From positions 52,781,342 through 52,845,341 of the forward strand of contig JAFMSR010000002.1 of NCBI GenBank assembly GCA_022818135.1: 64,000 nucleotides of DNA, in the 5' to 3' direction. Numbering within the stretch: the first letter of the stretch is position 1; the number at the start of each line of letters is the position of its first letter. A program made the translations under genes and the position numbers. The notes under the pieces were generated by a model that saw nothing but the letters and a program-made list of their open reading frames with translations, did no database searches and was not told the origin of the DNA. Source of the stretch: Saxidomus purpurata. Taxonomy: Eukaryota; Mollusca; Bivalvia; Venerida; Veneridae. Below are positions 35,601 through 47,600 of this stretch, in pieces.

Positions 35601-38600
35601 CTTGACTTCAAAAAGCTTGTCCGCCCAATAACTTAAAAAGCCTTTGACCCACAGTCTTCATATTTGACATGGAGGTTAGTCATGACTAGTAGATGACCCC
35701 CTATTGATTTTGAGGTACACCCAGGGTCAAAGGTCAAACGTCAGGGGCCTTGACTTCAAAAGCTTGTCCGCCCAATAACTTAAGATTCCTTTGACCCACA
35801 GTCTTCATATTTGGCATGGAGGTTAGTCATGACTAGTAGATGACCCCTATTGATTTTGAGGTCACCGGGTCAAAGGTCAAGGTCAGGGGCCTTGACTTCA
35901 AAAAGCTTGTCCGCCCAATAACTTAAGATTCCTTTGACCCACAGTCTTCATATTTGGCATGGAGGTTAGTCATGACTAGTAGATGACCCCTATTGATTTT
36001 GAGGTCACCGGGTCAAAGGTCAAGGTCACAGGGGCCTTGACTTCAAAAAGCTTGTCGCTCCGCCCAATAACTTAAGATTCCTTTGACCCACAGTCTTCAT
36101 ATTTGGCATGGAGGTTAGTCATGACTAGTAGATGACCCCTATTGATTTTGAGGTCACCGGGTCAAAGGTCAAGGTCACAGGGGCCTTGACTTCAAAAGCT
36201 TGTCCGCCCAATAACTTAAGATTCCTTTGACCCACAGTCTTCATATTTGGCATGGAGGTTAGTCATGACTAGTAGATGACCCCTATTGATTTTGAGGTCA
36301 CCAGGTCAAAGGTCAAGGTCACAGGGGCCTTGACTTCAAAGCGGTATGCGGGGGTATTCAGGCCATGACAGTGGCAGTTCTAGTTTATTCTATGTTACTT
36401 AGAAACTTAAAAATTCATTTTCCTGTTCAATGGGGAATACCAATTAAAAACATTTACTTGACTGACATTGAAAAACGAAAGATTTATAAAAAAAAAAAAA
36501 AAAGCAATATACTGGATACAATTTTTTCAATTTTATTTTTTTGTATTTTGATGGCGCATACATGTACAATTTGCGAATAACTTCACGAAAGGGAAATAAA
36601 TGCAGATTGGTTAAAGTTAATCTTTTTTAACTTCCATTTTAGGCATCAGGCAATTTAAAGAAGTGCGACAGTTATCAGGATTCTTTGATGGGAGTGCTAA
36701 TCGATAAACAGCCTAAATCGCCTACTCCTGTGAGGCTGAGCTCGCCTAGTTTTGAAGCAGCCATTTGGAAGAATGATGCGACAAAATTGGTGAATCAATC
36801 AGTAAAAGTTGGCGACAGTTCTGTCGATGTTCCGCCAGATGCACTTTCAGGGGTGGATCCGCTAGATACATACACTCTAACGGTATGATAAAAATCAAAG
36901 CACCACAAGTCATTGTGATGATTCAGACAGTATCCCTGTTCTCGATAAGGTACAATAAAATGAACAACTTTGATTGTTATACGAATTTATTTTAGTTCGA
37001 TTACGAAAAGAGCTCAGTAGCTTATTCAATCGCTCTTCAACACTCATTCCAGGTGTAACCAAACTCGCATGAGAGAGAGAGCAGCGACATTTTCATCCCT
37101 GCTATCCATTTGCAGCTAGATGGACCGTCAGGCACTTTGTTGAACTAAGCACATAGTTAATACTGCTATACCTATTTTTATTTTAGATTTCAACAACAGC
37201 TGGTTCCCAAGTTCCACTTTCAAATGACAGCCCGGCAAGCAGACGGTCTCAGACTATCTCTATTAACTTCAAAAATTCAAAGGGAGAAAAATTAGAAACA
37301 AACAATTTAAAAACACCGATCAGGTTGAATATCAAACAAGATCCAAACACTCCAAAAGTAAATTTAACAGGATTGCCTCTATCTAACCCTAAGATCCCTG
37401 AAAACAGATACGATGAAGTTTGCTTTTACCATGAAGTGGAAGTTACGAATACAAGAGCTGCATTACAACTGAAATTTATGTGAGTTGGTGAAGAAACTTT
37501 ATTTTAATATTTTTCTAAGAAATAATTAAAACTTATTCTAACCCAGTACCGATGTAACATCGTTTTCGATTGGTGACATCGTTTAAATTTGCGACTATTT
37601 GATAATGTATATATAGTCTGAAAATTCGAATAGTGTTTTAATTATCTCATTTAGACACATTTTGCATTAGAAAAGGATTAACTATTTAGTGATTTTGACA
37701 TTTGCGACCGTATATACGGTTTTAATGGTCGCAAACAGTTTTAACAGCTCCGGCTAACGCCGTCGCCGTTAAAAATATTTGCAACGATTAAAAACCGTAT
37801 TATACAGTCGCAAATATCAAAATTACAAAACAGTTATTCCTATAATGAATGGTCACTACGTGTCTGAAGTGTTATTATCATAATGTAACCAGGCCTGTAT
37901 TTGCATTTGCACCCCCTCTCTGGCCTCATTTACCCCAAGAGCTTTGGAAGCAGTTGACAAACTAATACTTATGCTAATAATGTCGCCTTAAAACCTAAGT
38001 TTCTTCTGTGAATTTTTCGTGGGTTTGCTGTTATTCTTTGACACACTTTAAACGAAAACATTCATTTTTGGCCAGATAACTGCTATGAATCCAGTATACC
38101 CCTAGTTCATTTTATTGGGTATAATGGTTCGATGCTTGGATGGCTTCTGTAAATCACTTTGAATTCTAGAGACAAAAACTGGGTGATTTTTTATCTCCAT
38201 GTCTCTATGCAAAGCCCATGTTTTTGCAATCAATATATGACTTTCATTTTTTTTATTTTTGGCCACATAAGGGTAACATTATTGATTTATTTGTTTACAG
38301 TCATTTACATATTTTGTGGGTTTTTTTCAAGACTGACAAATAGAACGAAGGATACACAGTTGCTGGTACTCTTTAACTATGGTGAAAAACCTGAATTAGA
38401 CTCAACAAGATCAAAAGTGAAGACCGTCTGCATGATACCATCTGATACAGAGGCTGAATGTACAGGTAGAATAAATGCCAAACACTTGTTTTTGACTACC
38501 AATCCTGAGGTCTCCGGTTCGAATCTCGGCCAGGGCAATGGAAATTTCAAAAACACTTTTCAGCGTGTCCCTTCATCTAGAGATGAACTGGTTAGAAACC

Positions 38601-41600
38601 CAGAGGTAGTCTTAGTGAATCGGTGCTATACACCGGGCTTGTGAAAGAAGCAAGGGGTCAATTGGTAAAAGAGCTGCACCTGCAACTGTTCAGACTCTTC
38701 ACAAGTTTACCTGGGGAGAAACCCCAGGGTCAGCAGAGACTATAAACAATCTAAATGAAGATTACTTGTTCTAAGAATGATAATATATGGTCATGCCAAA
38801 ATATTTAGAATTATGTAGAACTCTTGTCATAAAAATGCTTTTCACAATAATTTCGTAAACCCAGTATAATGTACTTAATTCACTATTTAACCAGCAGGGT
38901 ACTCTGTACTCTGTATTGCATGGTAATTACTTTGGTTTTATCATTCTTTACTTACAGATGACGATGACGACGATGCCACGGAACCCGATGCCTGCACGTG
39001 CTTTGTCGATTCTGATTCCGTTGCCGAAAATAAGGGGAAGTGGTACATTTGTGTCAGACAATTGCTTCCAGACGAATTGAACAGTTACAAACAAGATAAA
39101 GATCTTCCTAAACAAACTCCTACTAAATGGAAAGAGAACAAAGAGTTCTTGACCGATTATGCTGTCAGTGTGGGAGAAATCACGTGTGCTTATTTTAAAG
39201 ATGGGGAGTCAGAGTTGAAAAGAGATGGCGTTAAGGTAAAGAATAGTAAACAATAGTGTTTTATAATAATGGTGATAAATGTACATTAATATTGCTTTAG
39301 TCTCTATGTTTTACATTTTTAGCTCACCTTGGCGCTGTGTGTTCATGGTGAACTGTTGTGACCGCTTGATGTCCATCTTCAACAGTTGCTTCAGATGACA
39401 TCTCGTTAACCGCTAGCCTAGGCCAGTTTCATCCTAACTTTACAGAATTAATCTCTTGATCTACGTAATCATAATCTACACAATGGCCACCATGACGTGA
39501 TTGCTCGAAACTTTAACAAGCTGTTGAGCTAACAGTTAATTAATATTTGATTGAAAAAAAGATTCTTTGTGGGATAATTTTAAAACAAGTGGAATATTTT
39601 TATTTTGCTTTGAAGAATTTTTATCCTTATTCTCTCTCTTAAATGCACTCATTTTTTTCAGTAGGTATTTTAAACTTCAGAAAATAACCCTTTAAGTTAA
39701 CTGACTGTTAGCTTAACAACCGGTTAAAGTTCCAAGCAACTGTGTCCTGAGCTAAAAGTAGAAAAACATATTAACAACATCCTTAACCACTTGGAAAATT
39801 TCAGTCAAACTTCTCAGGATTGTTCCTTGAATTGTCCTCTACTAAAATCGCTCAAACTGTTGCGCTAAGCTGTAGAAAATGGCTGCCAGAGCTAAAAATA
39901 GAGAAACCTTTTAAAAATATCTGCCCACTAACTGTTTGGCAAATTTCAACCGAACTTTACAGGATTGTTCCATGGATGGTCCCATACCAAAATTGCCCAA
40001 ACAGTTCCTCTTCATGGCACAAAATGGCCACCAGGGCTAAACATAGAAAAACATTTAGTTGACATCTCTTTTTTAACCACTGGTCCAATTTCAGTCAAAT
40101 TTTACACGATTGTTCCTTGGATGGTTCCATACCAAAATTGTTCAAACAATTCCACTTCACTGCACAAAATGGCCACCAGGGCTAAACATACAAAATCCTT
40201 TAGATGATATCACCTTTTTGACAACTGGTCCAATTTCAGCAACACTTTACATGACTGTTCCTTGAATGGTCCCATACCAAAATTGTTCAAACAATTCCAC
40301 TAGCCATTAGGACCTTCTACTGGGTTAATTTCAACCAAATGCACCAGATTGTTGCTTAGATGTTCTTCTACCAAAATTGCTCACAGAGCTCTGTTTCAAT
40401 GCACAGTTGTTACCTTTCTTATCAGGAATTGTGCAGATCGTAATATGTATTGCAGAGGTTTTCTGTTCACTCAGATGGGCGATATAGGGCCATCATGGCC
40501 ATCTTGTTTAAACTTTTTGGTACTGTTTTTCAGCCAAGTCCTTTATCCAACCAGCGAAATGTGATTTGTGACACTAACCACTTGACAACATTTGCCGGAG
40601 GCTGGGCTGTTGCTCCCAACACCATTGACTGGAATTTCGTCTTCTCCAACGCAGACTTCTTCAAGAACCCGACGCTGTATATAACAGAAATTGTTATAGT
40701 TATCGCTTACATCATTGCCATGATCTGGGCTCGCAGGAAAGACAAGCAAGACTTAGAAAAGGTCAGCTGTTTTCATTGATTGCAAATGTTACACTCTTTG
40801 TTATCAAAAAAAAATGTTATTCTCTTTGTTATCAAAAAAAATGTTACACACTTTGTTATCAAAATTAAAAAAAATAAAATGTTACACTCTTTGTTATCAA
40901 AAAAAAAAGTTACACACTTTGTTAAAAAATAAATTAATAAAGTGTAATGTAAGGGAAGCCTGGAAACATGGGGTCAGAGCCTCAGACTCGTGAGCTGAAG
41001 GTATAAGGTTTGAATCCTTTGTTGACAGAACTTTACTTATGTTTATTGCTGACCCTTCAGAAATACAAGTACTTATTAGCAGAACTATGACTTCCTGACA
41101 TCTGCATAGAGCTATAAGACTTAGTGTAGCCATTTACACCAAACTCATTGTGTTCTTTATGTCATTTTCACTCAACTAAGGCTTCGTTTACATACAACAA
41201 GTTTCTTGTACAAGACATTAAAGATAAGGCAAAGTTATGACTTGTACAAGAAATTTTTCTACACAAGATCTAGCAAGAATTGCTTTGACAATTAATCACA
41301 AAATAGCGGGAAGATGTCTTCAGCACATAATATTGTCTTTAGCATGCAGACGAGTTTCTGAATTTTTTAAGAAAATATGAAATTAATGGATTATGTTTTT
41401 AAAAAAATGCATTAATAAGTGTTTTTATCGAGAAAAATCTTCAATTGAATGACCAGTACATATTAAAATGGCTTTTAAATTTCATCTTAAAAATCCCCTT
41501 TTTTGTTTAGTGTATAGTACTTTGCACTTGTATCATATAAATGTTCCCTTTTTTGGTATAAATTGATCAGTTGGTCAACTTTGTCCTTTGACCAAGCCAT

Positions 41601-44600
41601 TGTGTACAAAATTTAAAAAATGTACCTGAATTACCCCCTCCCACACCTGTTTTCCCATTAAACATTTCTTATCAGAAATTTGACAGCCAAGAAATTGTGA
41701 AAAAAAGAACAGGCTCTATTCTCATGCAAGAAAATTATCGCATATTATGTCACATAAATTCTGACAAAAGTTGCTCAAATGTGGGTGTTTACATATGAAA
41801 AATTCTTGTACAAGACATAAATAGTACTTATCTTAATGTCTTGTACAAGAAACTTGGAAGGTGTAAACCCCCACTTACATTTATTTAGTGTACATGCGTA
41901 TAACTATCAGTTATTTATAATAATCAAAAGTAACATTACTGTGATTTTGACTTACTTTGTTCTGTTTTTTCTCAAATTTTATTTTACCAACTTATACGAG
42001 GGTCTCGGCAAAACACTGCCGATTTTGAGGCAAAGCTTGGTCCCAGTCATTTATAAGGATCGCCTAATATGGTAATATCAACGGTAATCAAATCAGCATC
42101 TGCAGTGTTGTTACATGTTTCACTTCAGCTTGGCTTGGCGCCACTACTTGATAACGATCCACGTGATAAATACTACTATGAGGTGATGGTTTCCACAGGA
42201 ATGAGAAGGGGAGCCGGGACAGAGTCAAAGGTATGTTTTGATCCAAAGCTTGAATCTTAATTTTCATCCCTACTATAAAATAAAATCTTATTAATCATAT
42301 TAAAAGAAAGTTTATGCTAATACAAGTTTTAGCTCTTATTAATCCCCAATTGTTCAAAGATGGTTGGGAACTAAGGTTTGCGTCTTTTTGTATATCTGTC
42401 CTTCTGTCAGTCTGTCAGTTTGGGTAAATATTAATCTCATGGAGAGGATATGAAGAATCTCCTTCTCAACCATGCTTGAGTAAACGAAAAGGTCACACTT
42501 AAGGGTCAAATGTCACCAGGCTATATCTCTTAAGTCTTGTAGGATTATCATCAAATTTGGGCCAAATGTTCATCTCATCATGATGAAAAAGGTCAAGGCC
42601 AAGGAGTAAAATGTCATGTAACTATATCTCCTAAATTCTTTGACGGGTTTTCATGAAACTTTGGTGATATGTTTAACTTACCCTGTCATATCTGAATGAA
42701 GACTTTGTATTGCATGGCAATACTCCAGCCACCTGCTTTAATCTGTTTTGAGTAGGATAATTTTATAAGAGTAAAGAAATCTTTCCTATTACTAGTTCAC
42801 ACAGGTTGATCTCAGTTTGAAGGTATAGAGGTATGGGGTACCATTTGGGTCAAAAGTAAACATTTTGTACTTGAATAAGCTTGATCACAATTCTTTGTGT
42901 CTATTTACTCTTGACCTGAATGGTATGCCATATAAGTTTGCAAAAAGATGACAGTTGAACTGTGTGAAAGGACTGTGATGCTGATATATTACGTCTTAAC
43001 CATTAGTTTTTTCAAAAATACATGTATATTAATGTAACTATGAAATTATGTGCAGTTCCATGTGATAATTAAGTGAAGAAAATTATTCCATGAAGATGGA
43101 GCATCACAGGGAATGAATTGGGATATAATGGAATACTTAAAAAATCCTATTTTGATGCAAAGAAATAAATTGTGATAAATCACCTTTTCAATAGATTTTA
43201 ATTAAATCAGTCAAAAGTTATGCTTTTATTGACTTTTTTTTGCACAGCCTTTACCTAAATGCAGTTTGGTCCATAGCCGTTTTGGTAAAACCTAAGTGCT
43301 GTAACTTTGAAAAGATGGATGACATTTTCAAATGTTTCACGTGTAAAATTTAGGTACATTGTAAACCGCCATATTTGTACAGACATTTAGTTAAGCTTTC
43401 AATTTCAGCCCACTTTCATGATACAGTGCAACCTCGCAGGAACAAACATCCTTAGGAACACAGTAGAGAGGTGTTGTTCTCGATAGGTCGATTCCTTATA
43501 TAATTGATGCAACGGGAATGAAAATGTATGTCTTATTATGGAGGTTGTTGCTCTAGGGAGGGGTCCTTCCGGGAGGTTGGACTGTGGTTGTGTAGTTATT
43601 TTGAATGACGTAGATCATGATGAAACAAATCATGTTTAAACCTAAATTTAGGTACACTTCATTCTATCCGGAGAGGAGGAAGAGACGAAGTGCGGACATT
43701 CGAGGACAAGAAACGACCAATATTTACCCGTGGTAGCATAAGTGGATTCCTTTTGTCTGTTCCAGAGTAAGTTAATTCCTATTTAATACAAATGTACAAA
43801 AGATAATGAAATAGAGGCTAATTGTTGGTTTTGGTGGAATATCATGTTATAATTTCATCGAGTGGGCCCAAAAGTAATATTTGTACAAGTGGCATTGGTG
43901 AAAATTAGTACATTTAAGTATTCATGAGTTAAATTAACGTGATATAACATCAATGCCAACAGTTTTTCTGTTTAAAATTCTACTTTTGTTTTAATAAAAT
44001 GTCGAAAATCGCGAGAAAAGTTATCAGAAAGCATAGCAAATATGATGTCATCATCGTATGGTTTCCAGCATTCATTAGGTTCTGTATTCTTTTTTGCATT
44101 AATCCGGGTAGAAGATTTTGATAATTTCTTTGAGTGAACAGTGAGTTTATTGGGATAATAATCCACCATTATATTTCGATGATTCACCAAAAAATACAAA
44201 TTGTTCTATGGATAATATTGCTGTGGTAAAATTGCGCATTTTAAATCTTGAAGAACATAATGCATATTTCTCAGTACTAGATAACCCAGTTTTGTATTTA
44301 TTGTAATACATGTAGTATTCCCTTTTTTACACCATGATTAAACGCTGATTAAATGACTGCTTGCAAACTCTCTTCAGTTTTAATCCTATAACATATCATA
44401 TGAAATAAAAGGCTTCAGTGTCCGATATTTTCAATATTTTTGTATTTAGACCACTTGGTGCACTGAGTTACTTACGTATTTGGCATGACAATTCTGGTAA
44501 AGGACGTACGGCATCATGGTACCTAAATCATGTGACAGTACACGATGTGCAGACCAATAAAAAGTACTACTTCATATCAAACCGATGGTTTGCAGTGGAA

Positions 44601-47600
44601 GAAGATGACGGCCAGGTAAGTCAAATTCAGGACACTGATGACTTTTTCAAATAGAAAATCATGCAACTTTGACACTAGCTGTTATGTCATTTTTGTTCTT
44701 GCAGTCATATCAATTTAGTTCTGGCAGTCATGTCATTTTCTTAGTGGCAGTCATGTCATTTTGTTCTGGCAGTTATGTCATTTCATTCTGGCAGTCATGT
44801 CATTTTCGTTCTGGAAGTCAAGTCAGTTTTGTTCTTGCTGTCGTGTCTTTTTCATTTGGGCAGTCATACATGTATCATTCTGAGTGTTCTGGTAGTTGTG
44901 TAGTTCTGAGTGTTCTGGCAGTTGTGTCATTTTGAGTGTTCTGACAGTTAGGTCATTTTAGTTCTTGATGTCCTGTCCTTTTCATTCTGGCAGTCATGTG
45001 GCAGTCATGTCATTTTCATTCTGGCAGTCATGTCATTTTAGTTCTTAATGTCATGTCCTTTTCATTCTGGCAGTCATGTCTTTTTCATTCTGGCAGTCGT
45101 GTCATTTTCATTTTGATAGTCATGTCATTTTAGTTCTTGATGTCATGTCCTTTTCATTCTGGCAGTCATGTCCTTTTCATTCTGGCAGTCATGTCATTTT
45201 CATTATGGCAGTCATGTCATTATGATTGCTGTGACAGTCATGTCATTTTCGTTTTGGCAGTCAAGTCTTTTTCATTCTGGCAGTCATGTCATTTTCGTTT
45301 TGGCAGTCAAGTCATTTTCATTCTGACAGACATGTCATTTTTGTTCTTGCAGTCATGTCTTTTTCATTTCGGCAGTCATGTCATTCTGAGTGTTCTGACA
45401 GTCATGCCATTCTGAGTGTTATGACAGTCATGTCATGTTTGTTATTAATGTCATGTTCTTTTAGTTCTGGCAATCATGTCATTTTCACTCTCACAGTTGT
45501 GTCATTTTCGTTGTGGCAGTTATGTCATTCTGAGTGTTCTGGCAGTTGCGTTTTTCTGAGTGTTTTGGCAGTCATGTCATTATAAGTGTTATGACAGTCA
45601 TTTGACAGTCATGTCATTTTAGTTCTTGATGTCCTGCCCTTTTAGTTCTGGCAGTATGTCATTTTCATTTCGGCAGTCTTGTCATTCTGGGTGTTATGGC
45701 AGTTGTGTTATTTAAGTTTTTGATGTCATGTCCTTTTAGTTCTCGCAGTCATGTCATTTTCACTCTCGCAGTCGTGTCATTTTCACTCTCGCAGTCATGT
45801 CATTTTCACTCTCGCAGTCGTGTCATTTTCACTCTCGCAGTCATGTCATTTTCACTCTCGCAGTCGTGTCATTTTCGTTGTGGCAGTCATGTCATTCTGA
45901 GTGTTCTGGCTGTCATGTCTTTTCGTTCTGGCTGTTATGCCATTCTGAGTCTGTTTTTTGGTTTTGCAGTCTTGTAATTCATGTCATTTCGGTAATGTAC
46001 TTAGTCACCCTTCTGAATGTTACCGGTTTGACTTGTTAGTAAAGAGAACATTATATTATGAAGAAATTTTTGTTGCAAATAGGAGATGAAAATGCATGAT
46101 TGTGAACCATGAACATGTTACAACTTTTACTTTTTATGTTGGTTGGTTGTAAAAGTGATACAACTATGCATATATATACATGTATGAACTTATTTCGAAC
46201 GTTAAGCATACAAGTAACTTCAAAAAGCTTAAATGTTGTCCAGTTTGCCACTCAACATTGTGTGTAAAAATTACTTTCCAACAAGGTCTTTCAAATACTA
46301 GTAGTACTATTAAAGACCTTGTTTCCAAGCATGTAGAAAATATCAAAAATTAAAATACATTCAGGTTGATTGATAAAATTTACTTTTCAGGTCGATCGAG
46401 TAATTCCTGTTGCTGGTAAAGAACAAATGACCGAATTTTCACACCTGTTTGCTGAGACAGCCACCAAGAACCTCAGTGACGGTCACCTGTGGTTTTCAGT
46501 GGTAGCAAGACCGCCACAAAGCCGATTTACTAGGTGCCAGCGTGTATCCTGCTGCCTCTGCCTGTTGTTCACATCCATGCTTGCAAACGCTATGTTCTAC
46601 GGAACAGAAACATCAGATGCCGACGCTTTTCAGTTTGGGCCGTTTGCACTGACGTCTGAACAGGTGAGATCTTTTTTGATATTATGTGCAGTTATGATGC
46701 TATCACAGCCGTATATAAATGTGTATACAGGTCCCCGATGCTCTTAATAAAAGCTTGAAAGACCTTCTGGGAAAATTTTTCAAAATCTGATTACATGGTG
46801 CATACTAAACTTTGATTATCCATCCACCTCATGAACAATTTATCAAAATTATGTCTACTCTTAGGGAGGCTAGTTTGCTTGAGCACTGTCGTTTGTACAC
46901 TGTCATCTGTCAGTACGTCAGTCCACCTGTAGCTTGTCTGGGCTTCATCTAAAACACCCTTGCTGGCAGGAAGCATTGGTATAGGGTCCAGTTGTGTATG
47001 TTATAATGTATGGGGTCAAAGGTTAAGGCCACAGAGGGCTGTGAGAAAATCTTGTCTAGGTTTCATCTCATAATCCCATAGAATTTTGATGAAACTTCAT
47101 ATAAACTCTAGTTGTGCACACGTTAATTTGGGGTCACTACATCAAAGTTTACAGGGGGTTGTTGAAAGAAAATCTTGTCCAGGCTTCATCTCTTGAACAC
47201 CTCACTAGATTGTGATGATACTCTACATGAAGCTTCAGTTTGCAATGTGGTTATGTAATTAATAACTTGAGTCTCTGTGTTGAAATTCAAGGTCATATGG
47301 GCTTGTTGATAGAAAGTCCTGTTTCAACTTCATCTTTATAACTTCTTGTAGGATTTTGATATAACTTCAGAGGAAGCTATAGGATGAAGACTTAGTTGCG
47401 CAAATTGTTTGTACATTTATGTGCCGGATTGATTTTTCATTGTGTAATTGCACTGTGTAGTTTGACTTATAGCCCACATAGAGCTAGAACTAGAATCCCT
47501 TTCAGTGTTTTGAAGTAACCCTTTCAGCGTTTTGAAGTAACATCACATGATTGAACATTATTGAGCTTAGTTGTGATTGTCATTGTCACGTTCCAGTCAA

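Noticed and set aside
35181..36340. Regularly spaced repeats as a CRISPR-like array
   Set aside because: Units are ~145 bp, contiguous, without unique spacers, and in an animal intron.
38159..38644. 161-codon frame taken as one coding unit
   Set aside because: Only 38332-38465 is coding (polycystin exon 8); the flanks are intron and a tRNA-like repeat that happen to stay open.
40965..41035. tRNA-like stretch 'ggtcagagcctcagactcgt' with 'aggtttgaatcc'
   Set aside because: Box B is weak and no cloverleaf can be drawn; could be chance or an old SINE.
44669..46039. Five overlapping plus-strand frames of 80-99 codons rich in Ser, Phe and His
   Set aside because: Translations of the 23-bp minisatellite in its three registers; they start and stop inside the repeat and have no splice or coding context.
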